Positions 21,513 through 32,231 of a stretch of 64,000 bases of DNA are shown here, in pieces (the first letter of the stretch is position 1; every line of letters begins with the position of its first letter). Location of the stretch: assembly GCA_030710605.1 (NCBI GenBank), contig CP092868.1:30693363-30757362 (forward strand), in the 5' to 3' direction. Source of the DNA: Cordylochernes scorpioides. Lineage: Eukaryota; Arthropoda; Arachnida; Pseudoscorpiones; Chernetidae. The position numbers were made by a program, and so were the translations under genes. Below the pieces are notes generated by a model. That model was given only the letters and a program-made list of their open reading frames with translations, searched no databases and was not told the origin of the DNA.

Positions 21513-23423
21513 TCACATATACAGTTCCTAAATGCAATAGCCCGGTCAAAATTCCTAAACGACCTCTTTCTTATAGTCCTGATAGGCCCATTCAGTTAGC
21601 ACGCCCTTCCCATGCAGCACTCTTAACATCTTTTTCCCTTCATAGAGGTGGGAAGATAAGCGAAGAGTCAAAATGGCTTATATCCTCTATGGTGATATAG
21701 TCTGGACGACTAGAAAGGATTCCTATGAACCTAAGTATCCATTAAATGTAACTGAAATGATGCAAGGAACTTGAAGATAAAATAAAAATATCCATCTAAC
21801 ACTTGAAAATAACGATTTAAATGTTTTTCCTACGATGCTGCAGATCCTTTGTGGGGAAAGGAATAGAACTCAAGGTTGAATACCTATTCAATCTGAGAAT
21901 GAATGATGACCCTAAAAATTAGTAGAAGTATCTAAAATAGTATTAGAATATCCAGAAATTGATATAAATAATCTTGTTGAAGCTTGATTAGATCAAAACG
22001 TCCCAAAGATTGTGTAAGAAACCTTTACTAGGAATGGATTCACCGAAGAGAAATTGAAAAACAGTTTGATCTGAAGATTTAAGAAGTATGCATCAATCTT
22101 AACCATCAAATTATCCCGGAATCCGAGTGTTCTTGCTGGCATCGCATAAGCTGTTCGGCGCGATAGTGATTCTGTTGCTAACCTTCTAAAAATTCTCCTA
22201 TAAAGAAGATCAAGAATAGCGAAAGTTTCTAATAAAATAATTTCAAGAACGTGTCCTTTCTAAACCATCATACCTAATTGAATTTGAAAAAAAAAACAAT
22301 CAAACCAACCAAAAACTTTTGATTATATCTTATCACTTGGCAATCCAAAACGAAAACTCTCTCCCTAAATATTCTAGATAATATATCTAAATTTATACAT
22401 TTGAGTTCATGAATAAAATAATGAATGTGAAACGTATACCAGAAGAACGTATACTTGAAGAAAGTATACCAGGAGTAGTTTCATCGAAATCTTAGCTCTC
22501 AATTCTGTTCTACGAGTTTATTTTTCCCTTCAATTCTTCAAATGGAGAACCTCCTTGACTCTCTTCACTCATATTTCAGACGTGCCAATAGTTCCCATTC
22601 CAAAAATATCAATTTAAAACGAAACCATTTGTATTCTTTAACATTTATTTTCTGCAGGAATAAAGTAGAATCAGTATAGGTCTCTTGTACAACTAAGAAG
22701 TGAATTTACATATTCAATATAATGACGAAATTTTTAATAATTCTTTATAGTAGGGCTCTTTATAAAACAGAAAAGAATCGCATACATTTATGTGAAGACT
22801 AAAATATTCCCTGGGAGATATCGATATAAAAAAATACATTTCTATTTAAGATATTGACTCAAAAACTAAGCGCCTTCATTTGACCGCCTTTGTTCTGTTG
22901 CTGAATCGGGTCAGTGATAAAGCTACAAAAAACGCTCTTAAACCTCGCCTATCTGGAAATTGATCTAGGTACAATGTCAGAAATTTGGAAGCGTTAATGA
23001 GTACATACTGAATCACAAAATCAACGTTGCCCTTGGGCCCCAGGTGGGAGTTCTGTGATTGCCAAAGCTGGTCTTATGGTCAGATCAACACATGGGGCAT
23101 AGTTTTAACAGGCAGCCCTCAGTTGTCTCCAATTTTCACGACCTCCTGCGAGATTTTGAGAAGACAATATGCTACAATATTGATTCATATATAGACATAG
23201 AATTGAAATTATGAAAAACATTCATATTTTGATCCATCAGTATAGAATTAGACCGCCTTAGAGAACCACCATGATGCTAAGACCATGTGAGAATGAACAT
23301 TACCCTGTTTGAATAAGATACCTCGAAGAATAAGAGAACAATTAATTGAAGGAAATATTTAATGATTTTGAAAGTAAGGAGTGTGTGAGCGGGAATAAGA
23401 GATTAAATATTTTAAAATATATT
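21513..23423. other. Non-coding stretch after copy 1
   Basis: No gene was recognised. A short segment near 21711-21735 (GGACGACTAGAAA...TCCTATG) resembles 26092-26115 downstream of copy 2, so the duplication may include the 3' flank. The 19 bases 21604-21622 are the exact reverse complement of 21219-21237 in the coding region. Confidence 0.5.
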
Positions 23424-23436
23424 AATTATTTTTAAA

Positions 23437-23845
23437 AAAGAAAGAATAAATAATATTATGGTAAAGGATTTCTTTTAATTTTCGCAAGTTTTCGAGCAAA
23501 ATTTCTGCTCTTCAACGGGCATATACTTCTATGTACAATATCAAGATGAACTTTGTACAGTAATAATTGAAAATGTGTTATTGGCATGTGTTCTCGTGGG
23601 CGTGAATCAAACTGTTTACAGCTAAAAGATATTATAATACAGTTACGCCCATGAAAACACATGCCAATAACACATTTTCAATTATTACTGTACAAAGTTC
23701 ATCTTGATATTGTACATAGAAGTATATGCCCGTTGAAGAGCAGAAATTTTGCTCGAAAACTTGCGAAAATTAAAAGAAACCCTTTACCTTAATATTATTT
23801 ATTCTTTCTTTTTCGAATAATTTCTGGGTAACTGTTACTCCAATA
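23437..23845. mobile_element. Tailed palindrome with degenerate hammerhead-like arms
   Basis: A 409-bp element is flanked by the 13-bp duplication AATTATTTTTAAA at 23424-23436 and 23846-23858. The arms are about 160-175 bp long around a centre near 23620, and a tail of about 32 nt occurs on the right only. Each arm holds a GTTGA / GAGC-loop-GCTC / GAAAAC motif, which fits the hammerhead layout with a changed core. Confidence 0.75.
23728..23764 (+). ncRNA. Hammerhead-like motif, core variant
   Basis: CCGTTGA, a GAGC/GCTC helix II, then GAAAAC. Relative to the consensus CUGANGA, two core bases differ, so catalysis is doubtful. The mirror copy is at 23484-23520 on the minus strand. Confidence 0.45.
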
Positions 23846-23899
23846 AATTATTTTTAAAGCACTCGTTTGTGTTGTGTGTATGAAAATGAAATTATTTAC

Positions 23900-24040
23900 T
23901 ACTAACCTTACTGCAATTCTAAGTAATTGGGAGGTCCTAGCTTATCATTGATGAGACCTTCCAATAATTTTAGCATTGCACAGTAAGGGAAGTAGTAAAT
24001 TGTTTTATTTTTAAAGAAATGGGCGCCTTCTAATAAACAT
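23900..24040. repeat. Diverged relic of palindrome family P
   Basis: CCTTACTGCAAT...ATTGGGAGG...TTGATGAGACC...GCA-CAGTAAGG...AATTGTTTTATTTTTA follows the arm of the 57.8 kb element in order, with many substitutions. Confidence 0.5.
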
Positions 24041-24539
24041 ATTTTTAAATTGATCATGATGAACAATTCTCTATTCTCGCTCTTCCCAGAACTAAATTCC
24101 ATCCTAAACCATATTTCCAAGAGTTCTTTCGATGTTTTGGCCATAATACAGTCATGGTGATCTTTCACCTTTGACCGATTTCTCTATTAATTTGATCAAT
24201 ATTAAAATGATATATTGATTACCAAATGTCACTCTTGATCCCAATGGCTACTCCTATTTCTTCGCCAATAAAATATTATGGCTTTAAAAGGGAACCTTTT
24301 CAACGTTCTCTATTATAAAATTCAAGACCATATCAGCGCTTTCGATCAAATTTTCTATCCAATTATTGCATCATATCAATAAAGTTTATTATTTACAAAT
24401 TATTTCTATTTTTTCTTTAGAAAGATCAATTTAAAAAAAAAAATTCAATCTTGAAGATATATATTAAAAACCATGTGGAAATTTTCAGTTGTAAACTTCC
24501 AGATCGTGGTTTAAGAATGAAAGTGCTTGTCACCATATA

Positions 24540-25027
24540 TTGTCACCATACCAGCGATCAATCCGAAAGAAGGTATTGCTCTCTCCCTTACAGTTACAAA
24601 TTGAAAGTCTTGCCAGAATTTTGAAGAAATATAATTACCACATATCAATCTCTGCACCAATTTTAAAACCAATCATACGCCATTTAGAGACCACCTAGCA
24701 TAAGAGAAAACAGGAAAACAAAAGCAATGTTATATTTACAAAATTCAATGAAATACTTACAAAACCATTTACATCGGAGAAACCAGAAACCATTTAACAA
24801 CGTAGTAACCAATACAAGGCAGCTCTACATATTCGTAAACATCCTAGTAAACCGCGTACTAAGCAATAGTCACACACCCGAATTTAACAAAGCATCTATT
24901 TTATAACAGAAAAGAAAAACATTGCATATTATTTTTTAGAAAGCTGGGCCTCTATAGAAGATATAAAAATCATAAACAGAAAAATTGACTCGCCAGAAAT
25001 CTATAGAGAATTTATATATTCCTAAAT
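24540..25027 (+). pseudogene. Penelope-like element 3' end: thumb and GIY-YIG relic
   Basis: With frame changes this reads SLARILKKYNYHISIS near 24612-24655, typical of the Penelope reverse transcriptase C-terminus. A decayed stretch with TPEFNKASILYN follows at about 24876. It ends LESWASIEDIKIINRK... to a stop at about 25026, which fits the GIY-YIG endonuclease C-terminus of Penelope-like elements. Several stops show it is dead. It lies 308 bp upstream of the second cysteine-rich gene. Confidence 0.7.
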
Positions 25028-25334
25028 TATAATATTTTTGTATATACTTAACAAAGGTTTGCGTTCACAAACCGAAATATACTGACAAATAAATATTTTT
25101 ATTCAATCTAATATATATGCCTTTTTGTAATCTAAAGATTTAAATATGGATTTTTCTATTTTCAGAGTCACGTATGCGTTCCACAGTTTCTCTTATTTCC
25201 CTAACTTTCTAATCACACAAGATTTGAAGATGGTTTAAGAGATTGAAAATTACTCTATTAGATACCACCTCTTGAAGCCCAAATAAATACTAATTGTTGA
25301 ATGCCACATTGAAAAAGATTGTGAAAAAGACAAA

Positions 25335-25769
25335 ATGCGATTGCTATTGCTCCTGATATTCTTGGACCTTGCCCTTTCTGCCCCCATCAACATCTTGGGA
25401 AGAACCAGACATAAGTCTCTATGCTCCTCGGAGTACCTACACCCATGCAACTGCAAAGAAAAGCGGTTTACATGTTTCGAGTGTTGCATGGGCAAAGATC
25501 TTATATGTAAACCTTACATAGTTAAAAGGAAAGACCTATTTTGGAAGTACGACAAAATTGCAAAGGACATAGGAGCACCTTGTCTCAATGGTATAGGTAC
25601 ATGTGGCCAATATGGTAAATGCATGCCCCATTTTAAACCATGGTCCAAGAAAAGTTTTATAATATTATACATTGCCATTTTTATTACCTTTGCTAGTATC
25701 AGCTTGTGCTGCCTCATTTCGGCCATTTTATCTTCAAAATCAAAGAGGGAAAATAGAGTACCTTTTTAA
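25335..25769 (+). CDS. Secreted/type I membrane Cys-rich protein, copy 2
   Basis: A 144-residue paralogue of the 21.1 kb gene, on the same strand and 4.26 kb away. The signal peptide is residues 1-16. Ten lumenal cysteines lie at 30, 38, 40, 47, 50, 51, 58, 83, 90 and 96, with a transmembrane helix at about 107-132 and a basic tail ending RVPF. Both copies end in V-P-F, which could act as a class II PDZ ligand (inference). The 5' flanks of both copies share CACATT(A/G)AA-like sequence before the ATG. A polypyrimidine tract ending CAG at about 25150-25165 could be a splice acceptor for a 5' UTR intron. The frame is intact while surrounding sequence is decayed, which suggests selection. I do not recognise a named gene. 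Confidence 0.8.
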   Translation: MRLLLLLIFLDLALSAPINILGRTRHKSLCSSEYLHPCNCKEKRFTCFECCMGKDLICKPYIVKRKDLFWKYDKIAKDIGAPCLNGIGTCGQYGKCMPHFKPWSKKSFIILYIAIFITFASISLCCLISAILSSKSKRENRVPF

Positions 25770-27530
25770 CATATTCCAAAAGCACTAATGTTTTCAAAAT
25801 TGTTTCTGTAAAACATTATCGTATGTTGCCTCAAAACAACAACAGTTACTCGAACGTAGGCGTCGCGTGACTCGTGCCACGCTTCATTCGACTCGAGGGA
25901 ATCGCCTAAAGTCTTGAAGTGCGCCATCTGTTAACGGAGGTTGTAGCTGTTTTCTTTTCTAGCCCAATGCCTGTTACACTATCTATCAAGACGAGATCTC
26001 CGATTTCCTCATCTCTCAGACTTAAAATGCTTATACCGAAAGCATCGTGATGGCTTTATTTGCTGGATAGAAATATAATGTGAGGAGGACGACTAGAAAA
26101 CGAATTTCTATGTCGTTAGAAATAACGATATCAAACCAATTCTACAAATATCTATCATAAAATCGACCACTTCTTCTAAACAAAAATCCAAATGAAGTTT
26201 TCTCAAAAGAGAGCAAGATAGATGCTATCTGCAGGAATTATATCCGAAATTTCAGATCCAATTTTATCGAAACCATTTTATGCTGAGGGGTATTGAAGAT
26301 CAAGTTTGTGAAATTATATCCTCTTCTCTTCTGAAACGCAGCAAAATTCCAGGCGTTATGATTCCCAATATAATAAAAATCAACCATTATACTCTTTAAT
26401 CATCGCAAACAAAAATTTAAGTCTGAATATGTAATTTTGCTGGAAGTTTTCTATGGTTAAAACGCCTACATAATGAATTGAGCCTATAAAGAGAATATTC
26501 AAAGAAATATCAGCTCTCAATCTTTGAAATTTGAAATCAATTAAATTTTCAATTAGAATTAGTCACTTGGAGACCTATCTCACAAAAGCATCAATTACAA
26601 TTCGAATTTATTATACGAAGTGGGAGAATATATTAGAGATTTTCCCCTCCCCATTCAGTTTGGCATTTTACTAGTAGGAACTAAAAAGTTTATTTTTAGT
26701 ATCAACTAAGGACAAATGGCCACCGATAGAATATGACAATCATTTATCAGATCAAGTCACTCATGTCCAAGATCGAGAAAAAGAAGATTCGTCGCGCGCG
26801 ACTGACATAGTGTCTTATCTAGTAATTTTGAGGAACTGGAGAAATGATCAACAGTGATAGCGATAAATGCTAGAAGTCGAACTTTTTAAGATAAACTGGA
26901 GATCTTTCATATTAAGAAACTGCATAGAGAAGCCTAAAACTAGTTTAAAATAAACTTCTCAAAGAAAGGATGCCAAAAACGACTTCACGATGATCAGAGA
27001 AGGATGATTAAATGGTCGTTTTGCACCAAGAAATATGATGAAAACTTTGGAAATAAACTCTAGAAATATAAATGAACAAAGCATTTTCAATATGTGATAG
27101 AATGAAGAGATAGAGACCCGACTCATAACTAGAATGAGGGATAGCCGTTGGACTATCAGACTCACTGACTGGTGACATGTGGTGACCGGGGAAACATCAG
27201 TGAGTTGAGAAGATCCTAAGACATGTGTTGATTACTGGCGAAGAGTGGCGGGAGACAGAAAGAGAGGGTCATTGCGACTTGTAGAAGTGGAAAACCCGCT
27301 CTAAAAATCACGGGTCTACTAAGATGTGTTGTGATCAAGGTATTAACATATAAAAAATTACATTAAGAAACCTTAACCCTAATATGACGAATTATGATTA
27401 ATATTCAACTTCTATATATATTTAGAGGATGGAGCCATAATGACAAAATATTAGCATCTTTTACACAAAAATCAAGTTTCTCAGCTTTTTTCACATTGGG
27501 GATTTGCTAAAATGTTGAAACAAGTGATTT
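25770..27530. other. Non-coding stretch after copy 2
   Basis: No coding frame was recognised. 25845-25915 is locally CG-rich. GAGGACGACTAGAAA near 26090 recalls the flank of copy 1. Confidence 0.5.
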
Positions 27531-27539
27531 TACAATTTG

Positions 27540-27650
27540 CAAATAATGTCTTAAAAGATATATAAACTTCCTCAACTGAGAATTCGTTCAAAGTTTTGGA
27601 AAGAACAGTGTTATATTTGGCTGTAAGAATAAAATGCGTTTTGCACCTCT
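27540..27650 (+). pseudogene. Decayed paralogue of the 28.0 kb small ORF
   Basis: TTCAAAGTTTTGGAAAGAAC...TTGGCTGTAAGA aligns codon by codon with the end of the 27979-28206 frame. The AATAAT...AAAGATAT block upstream aligns too. A TAA interrupts the frame after AAAGATATA. Confidence 0.55.
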
Positions 27651-27978
27651 GTTCTTATGTTGGGAAGTATATATAAAGGCTAAAAACCTAAAGAAAAACG
27701 ATAGTCAAAAAAGGAGATAATGTCCTAGTGTAAAAAGAGTATGACAAATAAAGTGTTACACACTTCTCATTTTTCATTATGATATGGACACAATGGAATG
27801 CTGTCTCCGTGACTGAATTGGCCTAGAATTATAAATTTATATTAGAAATTCCGAATTCCAAATTATAATCAGAAATTCCAATGCCTGGAAAAGGATAGCA
27901 ATGTAAAAACAACTGAGCGCATCACTAAGAAAACACATTTTTAAAGAATTTGCGATTTAAAAAAAACTCGCTGAAAAT

Positions 27979-28206
27979 ATGCACGCGTCCAGTACCAGCC
28001 TCTTGGCTACGAACCTAAACAAGACCTCCAACTTTGGCAAGAAATGCCTTCCAAAAATCGCCGTCTATCCAACAATAATGAAACTAAATCAAAGGTTCAT
28101 TGATTTCGTGAATAATTACTTCAAAGATATTAACGAATTGACAATGGGGAACATATTCAAAGTTCTGGGAAGAATTGCGCTCTTCTTAGCAGTAGGAGCA
28201 GTATAA
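27979..28206 (+). CDS. Hypothetical small protein, 75 aa
   Basis: A 75-codon frame from ATG to TAA. The N-terminal half is Ser/Thr/Asn-rich with a basic patch (KKCLPKIAVYP), and the C-terminus is hydrophobic (FKVLGRIALFLAVGAV). The decayed copy about 0.5 kb upstream keeps the C-terminal coding block, so this has existed as a duplicated unit and is not just a chance frame. It has no signal peptide that I would trust. It may be a final exon of a longer gene. I do not recognise it. Confidence 0.4.
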   Translation: MHASSTSLLATNLNKTSNFGKKCLPKIAVYPTIMKLNQRFIDFVNNYFKDINELTMGNIFKVLGRIALFLAVGAV

Positions 28207-28790
28207 ACATGTATTTTCGATAAAAATTAAACCTCTATTAGAAAATATCTTATAATACCGTACTAGGGTAATAAGAAAAATTTATTGTTTTAATGCATTT
28301 TGTAAAGGTAAAGGTGAATTTTTAGTACATAAATACAGCTCATTAAAAAAATAATGTCCAGAACTAATGGACAAAACTCTTCCTGAAATTTGTAGGCATC
28401 CAACAAAAATAAAAACAACATCAAGGGGAATATGTACATTCCTCAACTATATTTGCAGCTAGGACCTACACATTGAGAATATACACAAGCATTATAATTT
28501 CCTACAAAGCAGAATAATACATCGAGAAAACAATGTACGAAAAATAGTTTAATCAATTTTTAAAATCTTCCTATATAAAAAAAAAAAAAACCGAATCTCT
28601 TAAGTTCAAATAGAACAGAGTGTGGCCATAGTGAAATTCTCTTTGGAGAAAATGGTTGCCTAGCCCCGTGTCGAATTATTAGAAGATTTTTAATAAATAA
28701 CTCTTTTTTTGTATCAAGATGTGAGTGTTACATAATTAAGTTATTTGAAATATAGCGTGAGAATGCCCTAGCAGCCTTAGAAAAATTTTT
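28207..28790. other. AT-rich non-coding stretch
   Basis: No gene or repeat was recognised. A poly-A run lies at 28578-28590. Confidence 0.55.
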
Positions 28791-28945
28791 AACGCTTTGC
28801 CAAATGTTTGATTTTTGTTCGCTCCTGACGAGGACAAAAGATTTTTGTCGAAATGTCAAGACAATAAAAAATATTTACTGGCCGAAGTATCTTCAATTTG
28901 AAGAACTTTGAATTCCGGCCAGGCCACCTCTATCTTTACGATAAG
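28791..28945 (+). mobile_element. Single PLE-like unit with hammerhead and tail
   Basis: One copy of the unit seen twice at 14.3 and 49.3 kb, followed by the same tail (GAATTCCGGCCAGGC...TCTTTACGAT). It lies 178 bp before the nucleotidyltransferase exon. Confidence 0.7.
28818..28865 (+). ncRNA. Hammerhead ribozyme motif C
   Basis: CTGACGA, helix II GGACAAAAGATTTTTGTC, then GAAAT-GTC. The core is intact apart from a C to T change in the short helix III. Confidence 0.7.
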
Positions 28946-29122
28946 TTATTAAAATATACACTTATCAAATATATAAGATTAGGTTTCTGCAGGATTATAA
29001 TAGGGGACAATCCTCTATAACCTTATAATCTTGAGAGAATAAGCAGTAAAATATTCCTTCTTTGTTTTATGTAAATATATGAATTACAAAACTTCATTAC
29101 TTCATTGTCCCTCCCTTCCCAG

Positions 29123-29689
29123 AGAACTCGCTCAGCCGCGAGGACTTCATCAAAAAGCTCATATTACAGCAGACGCTGGAGAAACAGCTAGACAGTTTCC
29201 TGCGCTGGGTGGAGATATCCGGGGCAGTTAGACAAGAACAGAACAGAGTGTTGGATGAGCTACAAAGGCTCTTCACCAGGTTCCTGCCAGACTCTCGCAT
29301 CTTGCTGTACGGCTCCTCAGCCTCCGATCTCCAGCTCCCCGGCTCCGACCTAGATATCAGCGTTTGTTTGTCTCACCTAGCTGACGTCAATTCCACAGGG
29401 CAGAAAAAGAACAACTCGGCCCACTACTACAAGCTGGTCAAGAACAAACGTCCACTGCCCGTCCTGGACTTAGCAGGAGAGGAACCTCTCTTACAACTCA
29501 GTGTGCTGCGTAAGATGATCTTCAACCTTCCTGGCCCCTCAGATGTCCTGGTCATTCCCAGCAAGACCTGTCCCATCCTCCGTCTCAACTTCAACGGCAA
29601 AATCTCCTGCGACATCAAGATAAACACAGGCATGGAGGTGGAGAACAGCAAGCTGGTGTGGCTACTCACCCAGCTGGATGCGGCCCTTG
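29123..29689 (+). CDS. Terminal nucleotidyltransferase (TUT/PAP family) exon
   Basis: A GC-rich open frame reads through from a splice-acceptor-like tract (CCCTCCCTTCCCAG, ending 29122) to a possible donor CTTG|GTGATGG at 29689/29690. It encodes a Pol-beta-superfamily nucleotidyltransferase domain. The hallmark is GSSASDLQLPGSDLDISV, with the GS motif and the two metal-binding Asp of DxD. A third Asp is in ISCDIKIN, about 110 residues on. These enzymes add U or A to RNA 3' ends. The central and C-terminal PAP-associated domains are not in the window. An ATG-started frame (29209-29721) would lose the N-terminal helix region, so I prefer the exon reading. It may be TUT1- or TUT4/7-like, but I cannot decide which. 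It is the only clear cellular gene here. Confidence 0.75.
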
Positions 29690-30500
29690 GTGATGGCGCG
29701 CTAGTGCATCGAAATATATGAATTATTTAGAAGAGGCGAGTGTCAATATTGAAATGTAGTAAGTGTATTGAATGTAACTATGATAGAAGGTTAATTAGTC
29801 AAGTTTTATAAAATATTAATTTTTCTTTCACTTGTATATTACCAAGTATATTCCAGAAATTAGAACAAAAGTTCATTTTCAGATTTTTTCAGAGGAAACT
29901 TCAAACACATTTTAATAGGTACGTCTTGTAGAAAAGAATTGGCTAATATTGAGCCATATTGTGTGTTCATAATCACCTTACCTCTTCAATAAATAAGAAT
30001 TTCCATGTTAAATTGTTTTGAAAACTTACACAAAGTAAACATTTTTAAACAAGATAAATCAGCTTCTTGTCATAGGTGAGGAAGGAAAACAACTTTCAGC
30101 ACAAAAGTTTTAAAAGAAAAAATTATGCCAAAATATAGTAATTATCCAATTAATTCGAATTTCTTAATTGGACACAGGAATCAAGAAAATTGGTGAAACG
30201 CTTTCTTAAAATGAACCTATGTGAATTCGCGGCTAAACAAGGAATTAACTGGGATAATTGACCATTATGGCATTCTGAATAGTGAGCAATACAATGCCAA
30301 TTGCATGCATCACCATATCAGCGGCAATTTGGTAAAAAATCTTGAAATGATGAACATGACTGAGAAATATTCATCTGTTCTATTTGATAAAATTATTTTA
30401 AAATGGTTTGAATATTGAAATCAAGTTTTTCTTTGAATTGCGTGTTTATACAGTCAAGATTATAATATATACAAAAAAAGCACAAATATCAATAATTTGT
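29690..30500. other. Non-coding stretch after the exon
   Basis: It starts with GATGGCGCGCTAGTGCATCG, the tail sequence of palindrome family P, with no arm attached. The rest is AT-rich with no gene recognised. Confidence 0.5.
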
Positions 30501-30506
30501 ACTTGA

Positions 30507-30555
30507 AATATTGGCCTGATAAAGTGCGACCGCGCTAAAGCTTGCCTCCCAATAT
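30507..30555 (+). ncRNA. Hammerhead-like motif with paired helix I
   Basis: ATATTGG upstream pairs with CCAATAT downstream (helix I). Between them lie CTGATAA, a hairpin AGTGC-GACC-GCGCT (helix II) and AAAGC. The layout is that of a type I hammerhead. The core differs from CUGANGA and GAAA by single G to A changes, so it is probably dead. It probably marks a Penelope-like terminus. Confidence 0.55.
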
Positions 30556-30976
30556 CTGAATAAAGAAACTTTGCAAATATTTTAAAATTTACTTAATTCA
30601 AATATCAATAACGTCTAATAGAAGAGTAAGATGAAGAAAATAATATATTGTGGAACAGATATTTGCAGGAAGTTTTCGCGAAACAAAAACGTGTTTCTCA
30701 TTAGATGGAATGTATTTTAAAAACTTACAATAGTTAGGAGCCTGTAATCAACTTAAAAATTGTCCGAAAATACAATGAAACTTTCTCTTCGAGCAACAAA
30801 CCTCTTTGATGAATATCAAGAAACTCGAAAGAGCTACTTGGACGAACTTGTGTCACACAGTTGAATGCAGGAAGCTGATCTTCAGATAAGCAAAAAAAAA
30901 AAAAAAGAGTCTGTTAGTTCAAACAAGACAATAATTTATATTTATGTAATATGTCATCTCTTTATAACACTTAAAT

Positions 30977-31889
30977 CAAGCATGTCAAACTCGCGGCCCG
31001 CGGGCTTCATGCGGCCCACAACGAATAAATTTGCGGCCCACCAGACAATATATTTTAATAAAAAAAATTTATAAATAAAAAAAAAATATTAATAAAAATT
31101 TGTAGCTTAATTTTTTAAAATTGTAATTATACATAATTTATTTATTAATAACGAACCACTGGTCGCCATACATAAGTCGTAAGTTTTGATAATATTATAC
31201 CTACATACATAACGTATGTACATCGCCATAAGTATTGTGTGCCTTAAAGTTTAAAGAAAATATTATTTCGGAGTACTAGAAAAAACATTTTTTTTTAAAG
31301 TTACGTTCAATAATTTGTGCAGTTATTCTGTGCCTGGTAAGTTAAAAAATATTAATATTTAAAATTTTTTTAAAATATTAATTAAAACGTTTTATTATTT
31401 TGTGTTAGCGATTACTATTTTTTTTTTCAGACCTTTGTATTCAATATGTCTTCATCAAAACCAAGTGGCAGTAAAACTAAACGAAAAATTGCTGACGAAC
31501 ATAGGAATTTTCAAGAAAAGTGGGAATTAGAGTATTTTTGCTCTGAAGTAAAAGATAAAATCATCTGCTTGATATGTAATAATGCTATTAGTGTACCAAA
31601 ATTATATAACATTAAACGTCATTATGAACAACATAAATCAAAATATGATACCTACGAAGGTTTAATGAGACAAGAAAAGTTAAAAGAGTTCAAGTTGGGA
31701 ATGAAAAAACAACAGTTTATGTTTACTAAAGTATCACAAGAGAGTGAAGCGGCGGTGCATGCAAGCTACGTTTTATCGGAGATGATAGCTAAACACTCAA
31801 AACCTTTTACTGAAGGTGATTTCATCAAGGAATGTTTAATTAAAGCTGCAGAAATTGTTTGTCCTGGAAGTGTGAAGACGTTCGGCTAG
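30977..31889 (+). mobile_element. hAT transposon, 5' end
   Basis: CAAGCATGTCAAACTCGCGGCCCG at 30977 is a hAT-type terminal region, rich in GCGGCCC, followed by a leader and the start of a transposase gene at 31446. The element is cut by Gypsy-3 at 31907. No 3' part was recognised beyond Gypsy-3. Confidence 0.75.
31446..31889 (+). pseudogene. hAT transposase, N-terminal part (GTF2IRD2/ZBED-like)
   Basis: The first 147 residues resemble the BED-finger start of hAT transposases related to GTF2IRD2 and ZBED5. CLICNN...LYNIKRHYEQHK gives the C2H2 BED finger, and the KYDTYEGLMRQEKL... region follows. The reading stops at a TAG right before an (AT)n tract and the Gypsy-3 LTR. The RNase H-like catalytic domain and dimerisation region are absent. 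Confidence 0.8.
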
Positions 31890-31906
31890 TATATATATAT
31901 ATATAT

Positions 31907-32231
31907 TGTTACATCATGATTAATGGCGTATTTATTATATTATTTTTAATATATTTGAAATTTAAATTATATACTTATTTATTTTTATATTCTATGATAT
32001 TTATTTAAAACAGATTATCATCATTTGTATTTAGGTACACTGTGACTTCACTGCTCTCTTTGATGTGAGAAAATAAATAAAGTATTCTGGAGGCTACTTA
32101 AAGTAGACTTATCTCATTATTCCCTTATATAAATTTGTAGGATGGTTGAAACACGCTCTGGTAAGATGCAAGACCCAGCACAGGAGAGAATTAAGGCTGA
32201 AGAGTCTGCCAAGCCGCAGCCTGGTGCAACA
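31907..32231 (+). repeat. Gypsy-3 5' LTR
   Basis: 325 bp, TGTTACATC...GTGCAACA, with TGTT/AACA inverted ends, in an (AT)n tract. Compared with the 3' LTR (36738-37062) I find two differences (T/C at about 32100 and at about 32192). It contains AATAAATAAAG near 32073 and, unusually, the gag start codon at 32142. Confidence 0.95.

Noticed and set aside
23456..23662. 68-codon minus-strand frame
   Set aside because: It lies inside a palindrome, so its open frame follows from the repeat; no conserved features.
21075..25769. Cys-rich proteins as secreted toxins
   Set aside because: Both have a conserved C-terminal membrane helix and no toxin scaffold that I recognise.
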